Shown here piece by piece: positions 20,276 to 28,905 of a stretch of DNA of 64,000 nucleotides. The stretch's first letter is position 1; each line of letters opens with the position of its first letter. The stretch comes from Saccharothrix ecbatanensis (GTDB taxonomy: Bacteria > Actinomycetota > Actinomycetes > Mycobacteriales > Pseudonocardiaceae). The translations under genes were made by a program, and so were the position numbers. The notes beneath the pieces were generated by a model, which saw nothing but the letters and a program-made list of their open reading frames with translations, did no database searches and was not told the DNA's origin. Location: the NCBI RefSeq assembly GCF_014205015.1, contig NZ_JACHMO010000001.1:4092001-4156000 (forward strand), written 5' to 3'.

Positions 20276-21764
20276 CGAGGTCGGCGGCGAGGCGGACGTC
20301 GGCGTCGAGGGGGCGGTCGGGGTCGACGGGGTGGATCGCGGCGGCGAGGGTGTCGAGCAGGGCCGCGCAGCCGGGCGCGGTGGGCCGCCTGCCGCCCACG
20401 TGGACGGCTTGGCGCAGGCCCAGTGCGAGTGAGCCGCACAGCAGCCGGAGCAGTTCGGCGACGTCGTAGGCGCGCAGCGCGGCCTGGGTGCCGAACGGCA
20501 CGACGTCCTGGTTGTGCAGGTTGGTCGGCAGGCTCTGGGTGCTGGCGGGCAGGGCGGCGCGGCGGATCTCGGCGACGAACGCGGTCGTGGCGAGCTGCAC
20601 GCCCTGCAACCCGTGTTGCAGGCCGGGGCCCGCGGCCAGCATCGGTGGCAGGCCGGTGTTGCGCACCGGGTCGACGAGCAGGTCGAGCTGTCGTTCCGCG
20701 AGGTTGCCCAGCGACGCGGTGACCATCGCGAGGACGTCGGCGGCGAACGCGGCGGGCTGGCCGAAGAAGTTGCCGCCGTGCACGACGAGGTCCTCGTCCG
20801 GGAAGAACAGCGGGTTGTCGCTGACGCCGCCCAGGTCGGCGGCGACGATGCCGTCGACGTAGCGCAACGCGTCCTCGGCCGCGCCGAGCAGCTGCGGTGA
20901 GCACCGGATGCTGTAGGGCTCCTGGAGTGCGCGGTCGCCGGTGGGGGTCGTGCCGGCGAGGGTGTCGCGCATGCGTCCGGCGACGGTGATCGCGCCCTGG
21001 TGGCCGTACGCGGAGATCAGGTGCGGGTCGAGGAAACCGGGGTCGGCGCCGAGGACGTCCACGAGCAGGCAGGTGAGGTCCTGGACCGCGCGGTGCGAGG
21101 CGCGGACGCTGTCCAGCGCGAGGGCGGTGGCGGCGGTCGTGACCGACGTGCCGTTGACCAGCGCCAACGCGTCGCGGCCGTCGAGGGTGAGCGGGGTGAG
21201 CCCGGCGAGGCGCAGGGCCTCGCTCGCGGGCATCCGGTCGCCGTCGAAGTAGGCGTGGCCCCTGCCGCGCAGGGCCTGGGTGGCGTAGGCGAGCGGGATG
21301 AGGTCGCCGCTCGCGCCGACCGAGCCGTATCTCGGGACCGCCGGGACGAACGTGGTCGCGAACATCGCGGCGAGGTCGTCCACGACGCTCGCGGAGACCC
21401 CCGAGACCCCCTGGGAGAGTGACCGCGCCCGCACGAGCAGCGCGGCGCGGACGATGTCGGCGGGGAGGTCGGGTCCTTGACCGGCGCCGAGGTGTGCGAG
21501 CGTGTTGTCGCACTGGTCGGCTTCGTCCTCACGGCCGGCGAAGCCGACGAGAGCCCCGAACCCGGTCTTGGCGCCGTACACAGGGCGGTCGTCGTCGGCG
21601 AGCACGGTCCGCAGGTGGGCGCGGCCCCGGTCGAGCCGGTCCCTGACGGCCGGGCTGACGAGCACGTGTAGCGGTGCCGACGCACGGCGGAGGTCGTCGA
21701 CGAGCAGCGGTGCGCCGAGGTCGACGGGGGTGTCCGTCACGGTGCCGGGTGCGGTCGCGGTCAT
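20256..21764 (-). CDS. Aromatic amino acid ammonia-lyase/aminomutase, tyrosine-type selectivity residues
   Basis: The protein has 502 residues from ATG 21764. The Ala-Ser-Gly triad that cyclises into the MIO cofactor is A151-S152-G153 (GSVGASGDLIP), and the catalytic tyrosine is Y63 in VYGAKTGFG. The selectivity position reads His91-Leu92 (NTLAHLGAG). In this family His-Leu marks tyrosine lyases, Phe-Leu phenylalanine lyases and Ser-His histidine lyases. HNQDVVPFG resembles the HNQDV of phenylalanine/tyrosine lyases and aminomutases rather than the NQEDHV of histidine lyases. I therefore expect L-tyrosine to give p-coumarate, with a 2,3-aminomutase not excluded. It is divergent from the oxidoreductase operon across a perfect palindrome. 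Confidence 0.85.
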   Translation of the reverse strand: MTATAPGTVTDTPVDLGAPLLVDDLRRASAPLHVLVSPAVRDRLDRGRAHLRTVLADDDRPVYGAKTGFGALVGFAGREDEADQCDNTLAHLGAGQGPDLPADIVRAALLVRARSLSQGVSGVSASVVDDLAAMFATTFVPAVPRYGSVGASGDLIPLAYATQALRGRGHAYFDGDRMPASEALRLAGLTPLTLDGRDALALVNGTSVTTAATALALDSVRASHRAVQDLTCLLVDVLGADPGFLDPHLISAYGHQGAITVAGRMRDTLAGTTPTGDRALQEPYSIRCSPQLLGAAEDALRYVDGIVAADLGGVSDNPLFFPDEDLVVHGGNFFGQPAAFAADVLAMVTASLGNLAERQLDLLVDPVRNTGLPPMLAAGPGLQHGLQGVQLATTAFVAEIRRAALPASTQSLPTNLHNQDVVPFGTQAALRAYDVAELLRLLCGSLALGLRQAVHVGGRRPTAPGCAALLDTLAAAIHPVDPDRPLDADVRLAADLVTGTRC

Positions 21765-21781
21765 GGCACCGACGGTAAGGG

Positions 21782-21809
21782 CGCGATCTCAGAGAGTTCT
21801 GAGATCGCG
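21782..21809. promoter_or_regulatory. Perfect 12+12 bp palindrome between the lyase gene and the oxidoreductase operon
   Basis: CGCGATCTCAGA (21782-21793) and TCTGAGATCGCG (21798-21809) are exact inverted copies around GAGT. The element fills nearly half of the 63-base gap between two outward-facing starts. TAGCTT (21814-21819) could be the plus-strand -10 box, which would make the first oxidoreductase mRNA almost leaderless. An operator for a cluster regulator is the simplest reading; no such regulator gene lies inside the cluster. Confidence 0.7.
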
Positions 21810-21827
21810 TGGGTAGCTTTCGGCGAC

Positions 21828-23378
21828 ATGGCGCACGACTACCTGATCATCGGCGCAGGACCTGCCGGGTTGCAGCTGGCCGCCCTGATGGAACGTGACG
21901 GTCGCGACTACGCCGTCCTCGAACGCGGTGCCGGACCGGGCACCTTCTTCACCCGCTACCCGAGGCACCGCACCCTGATCTCGATCAACAAGGTGCACAC
22001 CGGGTACTCCGACCCGGAACAGCGGCTGCGCATGGACTGGAACTCGTTATTGTCCGACGACCCGGCCCTGCTGTTCACCCGCTACAGCCCTCGGTACTTC
22101 CCGCACGCCGACGACCTGGTCCGCTACCTGGCCGACTTCGCCGCGGCCACCGGGGTCCGGGTGCACTACGACACCGATGTCGTGCGGATATCCCGTGCCG
22201 ACGACGGGTTCGCCGTGCTCGACCGCGGTGGGCGCACGTGGCGGGCCGCGCGCGTCGTGGTGGCGACCGGCGTCTCGCAGCTGCACCTGCCGCCGATCCC
22301 GGGCATCGAGCACGCCGAGCGCTACGACACCTTCGACACCGACCCGGAGTCGTTCACGGGCCGGCGGGTGCTGGTGATCGGCAAGGGCAACTCGGGCTTC
22401 GAGACCGCCGACGCGCTGGTGGAGCACGCGGCGGTCATCCACGTGGCCGGTCCGCACCCGGTGCGGCTCGCCTGGCGGACGCACTACGTCGGGCACCTGC
22501 GCGCGGTCAACAACAACTTCCTCGACACCTACCAGCTCAAGTCGGAGAACGCGGTCCTCGACGGCGCGGTCGAGCGGATCGAGCCCCGGCCCGGCGGCGG
22601 GTTCCGGGTCCTGTTCCGCTACGCGCGCACGGCCGAGTCGCTGCGGGAACTGGAGTACGACCGGATCATCGCGTGCACCGGGTTCCGGTTCGACGCCTCG
22701 GCGTTCGACGAGAGCTGCCGCCCGGCCCTGGTGATCTCCGACCGGTTCCCCGAGCAGACGCCCGCGTACGAGTCGACCACGGCGCCCGGCCTGTACTTCG
22801 CGGGCACGCTCACCCAGCAGCGCGATTTCAAGAAGTCCACGAGCGGGTTCATCCACGGCTTCCGCTACGGCGTCCGGGCCCTGCACCGCATCCTCGCCGC
22901 CCGCCACCACGACACCCCGTGGCCGTCGACCGCGCTGGCCGCGTCACCGGAGGCGATCAGCGACGCGGTCGTCGCCAGGGTCAACCGGTCTTCCGCGCTG
23001 TGGCAGCAGTTCGCGGTCATCGGGGACGTGGTGACGGTCGACGGCGAAGCCGCGCGGTACGAGGAGGAGGTGCCGGTGGCCTTCCTCGCCGACGGTGGAC
23101 TCGGCCCGGCCGAGCACCGGTTCGTCGTGACGCTGGAGTACGGGCCGGACCACGACGCCGTGGACCCGTTCGACAGCTCGATCCCGCGCGTCGCGGAGAA
23201 CGACGTGGCGAACGCCCACGACGCGAGCTACCTGCACCCGGTCGTGCGGCACTACCGCGACGGCGCGCTCGCCGCGACCCACCACCTGGCCGAGAACCTG
23301 GAGAACTGCTGGGACCTGCCGGCGGTGCACCAGCAGCCGCTCGCCCTGTTCGTGAAGGAATGCCTTGCCGGCGGGTGA
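21828..23378 (+). CDS. FAD/NAD(P)-dependent oxidoreductase A (FOXRED2-like flavoprotein)
   Basis: The protein has 516 residues from ATG 21828. The N-terminal FAD fold opens with YLIIGAGPAGLQLA, and a second dinucleotide fold has VLVIGKGNSGFETADA, the two-domain layout of flavin monooxygenases and related reductases. The blocks VGHLRAVNNNFLDTYQLKS and RDFKKSTSGFIHGFRYG are shared almost unchanged with the paralogue at 24843. By eye it is nearest to FOXRED2-type FAD oxidoreductases, not classical Baeyer-Villiger enzymes. No signal peptide is present. It is the first gene of the six-gene plus-strand operon and would act on a product of the tyrosine lyase or ligase; the reaction is unknown. Confidence 0.82.
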   Translation: MAHDYLIIGAGPAGLQLAALMERDGRDYAVLERGAGPGTFFTRYPRHRTLISINKVHTGYSDPEQRLRMDWNSLLSDDPALLFTRYSPRYFPHADDLVRYLADFAAATGVRVHYDTDVVRISRADDGFAVLDRGGRTWRAARVVVATGVSQLHLPPIPGIEHAERYDTFDTDPESFTGRRVLVIGKGNSGFETADALVEHAAVIHVAGPHPVRLAWRTHYVGHLRAVNNNFLDTYQLKSENAVLDGAVERIEPRPGGGFRVLFRYARTAESLRELEYDRIIACTGFRFDASAFDESCRPALVISDRFPEQTPAYESTTAPGLYFAGTLTQQRDFKKSTSGFIHGFRYGVRALHRILAARHHDTPWPSTALAASPEAISDAVVARVNRSSALWQQFAVIGDVVTVDGEAARYEEEVPVAFLADGGLGPAEHRFVVTLEYGPDHDAVDPFDSSIPRVAENDVANAHDASYLHPVVRHYRDGALAATHHLAENLENCWDLPAVHQQPLALFVKECLAGG

Positions 23379-24831
23379 GGCCGAGCCGTTCCCGCGCGCG
23401 GTGCTCGACGTGCTGGAGGCCGCCGGGGGCCGGCCGGTGTTCGAACACGGGTCGCGGGTGGTGACCGGCGCGGAGATGCTCGACCTGGTCGCGCGGATCG
23501 CCGCCGGTTTGCGCGCGGAAGGGCTGGGTCCGGGTGACGGCGTCGCGCTCCTGCTCGGCGTCAACCCGGAGGCGTTCGCCACGATCCTCGCCGCGCACGC
23601 CGTGGGCGCGAGGGTGCTGGGCGTGCGGCCTGGCCTGCCCGACGACCAGGTGCGCCACCTCCTCGGTCTGGACGTCGCCGCCGTGATCACGGACTCGGAC
23701 AGCACGATCGCGCGGAGGGACGTCCGCGCGCTGACCGTCGACTCGTTGCGCAAGGCCCGTGCCGACGGTCGGCCGCGGTGCGCAGGCAGGGGCGCGGACG
23801 TGGCCCGGCTGATCCACACCAGCGGCAGCACGGGCGCGCCCAAGGCGTGCGCCCAGACCTACGCCGCCATGACGGTCGCGTGGGCCGCGCGACCGGACGC
23901 GTGGCCGCCCGCGATCCGCGAGCTGGCCTCCCGGCTGGACCGCTTCCTGGTGTTCGGGTCGCTGTCGAGCCAGGTGATGTTCGAGTACGCGGTGGTGGCG
24001 ATCACCGCCGGTGGCGCCGCGGTCATCGCCGACCGGCCGGGGTTCCCCGAGGCGATCACCCTCCACCGCGCCTCGGCGAGCGTGATCACGGTGGCCCGGT
24101 TGGCGAAGCTCGTCGCCGCACAGCGCCGCGCGCCGGCCGACCTGTCGTCGTTGCGGGCGCTGATGGTGTCCGGGTCGCCGCTGACGGCCGACCGGCACCG
24201 CGAGGCGTTGGAGGTGCTCGGACCGGTCGTGTTCCACGGCTACGGCCAGTCCGAGACGGGCATGATCGCGATGGCGACCCCGGCCGACCCGCCCGGCACG
24301 GTGGGGACACCGCCCGCCGTCTCGCACGTCGAGGTCCGTGACGTGGACGGCCGTCCGGTGTCGCCGGGCGTCGACGGCGAGCTGTTCGTCCGCACGCCGG
24401 AGCAGGCCGACGCGTACTGGGCGGACCCGGCGCGGTCGGCCGAGGTGTTCGCGGACGGCTGGGTGCGCACCCGCGACCTGGGCCACTTCGACGCCGACGG
24501 CCGGCTGCGCCTGACCGGCCGGATCCGCGACGTGGTGATCGTCAACGCGAACCTGCACTACGCGGGTCCGATCGAACAGGTCATCGCCGAACACCCGGAC
24601 ATCGCCGAGGCGTACGTGGTCGCCGCGCCGGACGAGGACACCGGCGAGGCGGTGCACGCGTTCGTGGTGCCTTCCGGTGGTCGGACGCCCGACCTCGCGG
24701 CACTGCGCGCGCTGGTGACCGCCCGGCTGGGCGCGGCGTGCGCGCCGGTGGCCGTGACCGTGATCGCCGAACCGCCGCTCGCACCGAGCGGCAAGCCGGA
24801 CAAGCGCCTGCTGTCCCGCACCCTGACGTGA
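23365..24831 (+). CDS. AMP-forming acyl/aryl ligase (ANL superfamily)
   Basis: The protein has 488 residues from a TTG at 23365, four bases after AAGGAA and inside the last codons of the upstream gene; GTG 23401 is a later alternative without a ribosome site. The P-loop reads HTSGSTGAPK, the A5 motif GYGQSETG, the hinge region WVRTRDLGHF...GRIRDVV, and the catalytic lysine lies in PSGKPDKRLLS. There is no carrier domain. It should activate a carboxylic acid, plausibly p-coumarate or a derivative, as an adenylate and CoA thioester. It is translationally coupled to the first oxidoreductase by a 14-base overlap. Confidence 0.85.
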   Translation: MPAGEAEPFPRAVLDVLEAAGGRPVFEHGSRVVTGAEMLDLVARIAAGLRAEGLGPGDGVALLLGVNPEAFATILAAHAVGARVLGVRPGLPDDQVRHLLGLDVAAVITDSDSTIARRDVRALTVDSLRKARADGRPRCAGRGADVARLIHTSGSTGAPKACAQTYAAMTVAWAARPDAWPPAIRELASRLDRFLVFGSLSSQVMFEYAVVAITAGGAAVIADRPGFPEAITLHRASASVITVARLAKLVAAQRRAPADLSSLRALMVSGSPLTADRHREALEVLGPVVFHGYGQSETGMIAMATPADPPGTVGTPPAVSHVEVRDVDGRPVSPGVDGELFVRTPEQADAYWADPARSAEVFADGWVRTRDLGHFDADGRLRLTGRIRDVVIVNANLHYAGPIEQVIAEHPDIAEAYVVAAPDEDTGEAVHAFVVPSGGRTPDLAALRALVTARLGAACAPVAVTVIAEPPLAPSGKPDKRLLSRTLT

Positions 24832-24842
24832 GGAGAAAAGAC

Positions 24843-26426
24843 GTGTCCAGCGAGGTTTCGACGGAGTGTCTCGTGATCGGCGCCGGCCCGGCGGGCCTCC
24901 AAGCGTCGTACCTGCTCTCCCGCGCCGGGCGGGACCACCTGGTGCTGGAGGCCGGTGACGCGCCCGGGACGTTCTTCAACCGCTTCCCCCGGCACCGCAC
25001 CCTGATCTCCATCAACAAGCCGAACACCGGCTGGGACGACCCCGAGCTGAACCTGCGCACCGACTGGAACTCGCTGCTGTCCGACGACCCGTCGCTGCTG
25101 TTCACCGCCTACACGCCGCGCTACTTCCCGGGCGCGGACGACCTGCTCCGCTACCTGTCCGACTTCGCCGCCAAGAACGCCCTGCCGATCCGCTACGGCA
25201 CGTCGGTGGTGGAGGTGACCAGGCCGGACGACTTCGTGGTGCGCGACCAGGACGGCAACACCTACCGGGCGCGACGGCTCATCGTCGCCACCGGGGTGTC
25301 CAAGTCGTACGTGCCGCCGATCGAGGGCGTTGAGCACGCCGAGCGGTACGACGAAGTGTCGGTGGACCCCGCCGACTTCACCGGGCAGCGGGTGCTGATC
25401 GTCGGGCGCGGCAACTCGGCGTTCGAGACCGCGGACAACCTGATCGAGACGGCGTCGGTCATCCACGTCGCCGGGCCCGGCTCGCTGAAGCTGGCGTGGC
25501 AGACCCACTTCGTGGGCCACCTGCGCGCGGTCAACAACAACTTCCTCGACACCTACCAGCTCAAGTCGCAGAACGCGTTGCTGGACGGGCGGGTGCTGAG
25601 CATCCGGCGTGACGGCGACGGTTTCCTGGTCCGGGTCAGCTTCGTGCGGGTGCAGGAGCGGGTGAAGGAGATCCGCTACGACCGGGTGATCCTGGCGACC
25701 GGGTTCCGGTTCGACGCGTCGATCTTCGCGCCCGAGTGCCGGCCGCGGTTGACGATCAACGACCGCTTCCCGGACCAGAACGCCGCCTGGGAGTCGCCGA
25801 ACGTGCCCGACCTGTTCTTCGCGGGCACCATCACGCAGGCCAGGGACTTCAAGAAGTCGACCAGCGGCTTCATCCACGGGTTCCGGTACGGGGTGGTGGC
25901 GCTGCACCACATCCTGGAACACCGCTACCACGGGGTGGCGTGGCCGAGCCGGGACCTCTCCCCCACCCCCGACGCGGTGGCCGACGCGGTCATCGAGCGG
26001 GTGAACCGCACGTCGGCGCTGTGGCAGCTGTTCGCGTTCATGGCGGACGCGGTGCTGGTCGGACCGGACGGCGCGCTCCGCTACGCCGACGAGGTGCCGT
26101 TGGCGCACCTGCACGAGGCGGTCGGGCGGGGCGACTTCGGCGACGTCGAGTCCTATCTGGCGGTGACGCTGGAGTACGGCGCGGACCACGACCAGATCAA
26201 CCCGTTCGACGTCACCGCGGGCCGTGTGTCCCAGGAGGACACCAGCGGGCTCGACGGCCGCTACCTCCACCCGGTGGTGCGGCACTTCCGCGCGGGCGTG
26301 CTCGTCGGTGAGCACCACCTCACCGAGAACCTGGAGAACGAGTGGGACAGCGAGGACGTGCACCGGGCGCCGCTGCTGGCGTTCCTGCACGACCGGCTCA
26401 CGCGAACCGCGGTGGGCACACCGTGA
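24843..26426 (+). CDS. FAD/NAD(P)-dependent oxidoreductase B, paralogue of 21828-23378
   Basis: The protein has 527 residues from GTG 24843, seven bases after AGGAG. The FAD motif is CLVIGAGPAGLQAS and the second fold has VLIVGRGNSAFETADN. It aligns with the first oxidoreductase along its whole length, sharing PRHRTLISINK, DWNSLLSDDP and FLDTYQLKS. Two full-length paralogues retained either side of a ligase suggest either two successive oxidations or a heterodimer; the sequence cannot tell these apart. It has no signal peptide and overlaps the FMN oxidase gene in GTGA. Confidence 0.82.
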   Translation: MSSEVSTECLVIGAGPAGLQASYLLSRAGRDHLVLEAGDAPGTFFNRFPRHRTLISINKPNTGWDDPELNLRTDWNSLLSDDPSLLFTAYTPRYFPGADDLLRYLSDFAAKNALPIRYGTSVVEVTRPDDFVVRDQDGNTYRARRLIVATGVSKSYVPPIEGVEHAERYDEVSVDPADFTGQRVLIVGRGNSAFETADNLIETASVIHVAGPGSLKLAWQTHFVGHLRAVNNNFLDTYQLKSQNALLDGRVLSIRRDGDGFLVRVSFVRVQERVKEIRYDRVILATGFRFDASIFAPECRPRLTINDRFPDQNAAWESPNVPDLFFAGTITQARDFKKSTSGFIHGFRYGVVALHHILEHRYHGVAWPSRDLSPTPDAVADAVIERVNRTSALWQLFAFMADAVLVGPDGALRYADEVPLAHLHEAVGRGDFGDVESYLAVTLEYGADHDQINPFDVTAGRVSQEDTSGLDGRYLHPVVRHFRAGVLVGEHHLTENLENEWDSEDVHRAPLLAFLHDRLTRTAVGTP

Positions 26427-27514
26427 ATGCCGATCTCGTCCAGCTGCACGAGAAGGCCCGTGCGGCGCTCGACCCCGTGCACTACGACTACTACGCGGGC
26501 GGGGTCGGCGACGAGGTCGTGCTGGGTGAGAACGAGGCGGCGTTCCGGCGGCTCGCCCTGCTGCCCAGGGTGTTGCGCGGCCGGTCGACCCGCGCCATCG
26601 GCGTCGACCTGCCCGGTGGTCGCCTCGACCTGCCGGTGCTGATCGCGCCGACCGCCTTCCACCGGCTCGCCCACCCCGACGGGGAGCTGGCGACCGCGCG
26701 GGCGGCCGCGGCGGCGCGGACCGTGCTGGTGTCCGGTGTGGCGTCGACGGTCGCGATCGCCGACGTGGTGCGGGCGGCACGGGCCGTGGACGCGGACGCG
26801 GCGGTGTGGTTCCAGCTCTACCCGCACCCCGACGAGGACGTGACGGAGTGCCTGGTCCGGCGGGCGGAACGCGCCGGCTGCACGGCCCTGGTGGTGACCG
26901 CCGACTCGCCGGTGTTCGGCCGGCACCGCCGCGACGCCGAGCACGGCTTCCACGACCTGCCTCCGGGTCTCGCGGCGGAGAACATGCGTGATCTGCCGGG
27001 CAGCCCTCCGGGGCACGTCCGGGACATCGAGATGTCGCCTTTGGCGTCGTGGGCGCACCTGGACCGGCTGCGGGAGCTGACTTCGCTCCCGTTGTGGCTC
27101 AAGGGTGTGCTCCACCCGCGTGACGCGGTGCTCGCGGTCGAGCACGGGGTGGCCGGGATCGTCGTGTCCAACCACGGTGGCCGCCAGTGCGACGTGGCGC
27201 CCGCGGCGGTGGAGGCGTTGCCGGCCGTGGTCGACGCGGTCGCGGGCCGGGTGCCGGTGGTGCTCGACGGCGGTGTCCGCGGCGGCGGCGACATCGCCCT
27301 GGCGCTCGCGCTCGGCGCGGCGGCCGTCGGCATCGGCCGGCCGGTGTTGTGGGGCCTGGCCGCGGACGGGGAAACCGGCGTGGCCCGCGTTCTCGACATC
27401 CTGCGCGACGAGTTCGACCACGTCCTCGCGCTGTGCGGCGGACGGCACCTGGCCGACCTCACCCGGGACCTGGTCGTCACGCGCGGGACGGGGGTGCTCG
27501 CGCGGTGCGGGTGA
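26423..27514 (+). CDS. FMN-dependent 2-hydroxyacid oxidase/dehydrogenase
   Basis: The protein has 363 residues from GTG 26423, overlapping the previous stop. It belongs to the glycolate/lactate/mandelate oxidase family: YDYYAGGVGDE near the N-terminus, LWLKGV with the flavin-contacting lysine, and VSNHGGRQ with the catalytic His251 and the adjacent substrate-binding arginine, then VLDGGVRGGGDI for the FMN phosphate. It should oxidise an alpha-hydroxy acid to a keto acid. In glycopeptide pathways a relative oxidises 4-hydroxymandelate, so an aryl hydroxyacid is a reasonable guess in this tyrosine-linked cluster, but that is inference. Confidence 0.88.
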   Translation: MNADLVQLHEKARAALDPVHYDYYAGGVGDEVVLGENEAAFRRLALLPRVLRGRSTRAIGVDLPGGRLDLPVLIAPTAFHRLAHPDGELATARAAAAARTVLVSGVASTVAIADVVRAARAVDADAAVWFQLYPHPDEDVTECLVRRAERAGCTALVVTADSPVFGRHRRDAEHGFHDLPPGLAAENMRDLPGSPPGHVRDIEMSPLASWAHLDRLRELTSLPLWLKGVLHPRDAVLAVEHGVAGIVVSNHGGRQCDVAPAAVEALPAVVDAVAGRVPVVLDGGVRGGGDIALALALGAAAVGIGRPVLWGLAADGETGVARVLDILRDEFDHVLALCGGRHLADLTRDLVVTRGTGVLARCG

Positions 27515-28905
27515 CCGTGTTGCTCGCCGCCGCGGCGGTGGTGGTGACCGCGCCGCGCTGGCTGCCCGCGCGGGTGGTCGCCCTGCGCCGCAAGGTGTTC
27601 GAGAAGGTCAACGGGGACAACGTGATCACGTTCCCCAACGCGGCGGTCGGGCCGGACCGGTTCCAGGAGGTCTACAGCCACCCCGCCGCGAACGGACGCA
27701 GCCGGGGCGCCGGGCTGTCGGACCTGTTCTGGTACTGGCTCTCCCCAGGCCCGGAGGTGCACCAGGAGCACTTGGAAGCCGGCCCGCGCTACGACGACGT
27801 GGCCCGCACGACGCGCGCGCTGCTGTCCGGGCCGGCTGACGCCCTGTCGGCGGCGGCGGCGCGTTGTGCCGCGCGGGTGCTGGACGAGACGGTCACCGGG
27901 CGGGTCACCCTGGTGCGGCTGCGCGACCTGATGATGCCGGTGTGGGCGGAGTACTTCTACGAGCTGGTGTTCGGCGAGCCGTGCCCCCGCGAGGCGCGTG
28001 ACCTGATCGTGGGACACGCCGACGACGTGGTGTCCGCGCTGAAGTGCACCGGCCTGCGCCACCCCGCCCGGCGGGCACGGCTGACCCGGTACCTCGCCCG
28101 GCGCGTCGCGGCCGGCGACGTGCGGCACCCGCTGCCCGCGACCCTGACGCCCACCGAGCAGGTGCACTACCTCCAGGGCACGTTCTACAACACGGGCGTG
28201 GTCCAGATGTCCGATGCGATGGCGCACCTGCTGCTCGCGCTGGCCCAGCACCCGGACGTGGCGGCCCGGCTCGCGGACGACCCGGCCGACGACCGCTACT
28301 TCACCCGGGTCCTCGACGAGACCATGCGGCTCTACCCGCTGTTCGGCATCGCGCACCGGATCACCACCGCGGAGATCGAGCTGGACGAGCGCACCACGCT
28401 CCCCGAGGGCTCGGTGCTGTGCTTCAGCTACCCCGACTACCACGCCTCCGGCCATGCGCGTCCGGACGTGTTCGACCCCGAACGGTGGGAGCACACCCCG
28501 GTCCGCGAGTCGCACCACATCCCGTTCGGCGTCGCCGCCAACCGGCCGTGCCCGGCGTGGCGGCTGTCCCCGCTCGCCCTGCGGGCGGCGACCGGCGAGG
28601 TGCTGCGCCGCTTCACGCTCCACTCCACCGTCGCGCACACCCGGTCGCTGCCGAACCGGGGCGCGTGCCTGCTCGTCCGGGTCGGTGAGCCGCTGCCGCC
28701 GCGGCGCCTCGCCCGGATCGGCGCGCTCCTGCGCGTGCGGGACCGGTGGGAGCACGTGTGGCGCAGCGTGGTCCAGCTCGTGCTCGGCACGGTCATGGTC
28801 CTGCACGCCCGCCGGCTGCGACTGGCCGGCCGCTACTTCGATCCCAGACCCACCGCGGGTTGCCGTGTGGACCAACCCCCTTCCAGCCAGGAGAACACCG
28901 CGTGA
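27511..28905 (+). CDS. Atypical membrane-tethered cytochrome P450
   Basis: The protein has 464 residues from GTG 27511 (GTGA overlap; GTG 27505 also possible). An N-terminal hydrophobic segment (VTVLLAAAAVVVTA) probably tethers it. The K-helix E-x-x-R is in DETMRLYP and the heme thiolate is Cys347 in PFGVAANRPCPAWR. The I-helix segment reads FYNTGVVQMSDAM and lacks the usual acid-alcohol pair of the AGxE/D-T motif, as in peroxygenase or isomerase-type P450s. About 117 residues follow the cysteine, including a hydrophobic stretch, more than usual. No ferredoxin gene is adjacent. It is the fifth gene of the operon. Confidence 0.82.
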   Translation: MTVLLAAAAVVVTAPRWLPARVVALRRKVFEKVNGDNVITFPNAAVGPDRFQEVYSHPAANGRSRGAGLSDLFWYWLSPGPEVHQEHLEAGPRYDDVARTTRALLSGPADALSAAAARCAARVLDETVTGRVTLVRLRDLMMPVWAEYFYELVFGEPCPREARDLIVGHADDVVSALKCTGLRHPARRARLTRYLARRVAAGDVRHPLPATLTPTEQVHYLQGTFYNTGVVQMSDAMAHLLLALAQHPDVAARLADDPADDRYFTRVLDETMRLYPLFGIAHRITTAEIELDERTTLPEGSVLCFSYPDYHASGHARPDVFDPERWEHTPVRESHHIPFGVAANRPCPAWRLSPLALRAATGEVLRRFTLHSTVAHTRSLPNRGACLLVRVGEPLPPRRLARIGALLRVRDRWEHVWRSVVQLVLGTVMVLHARRLRLAGRYFDPRPTAGCRVDQPPSSQENTA

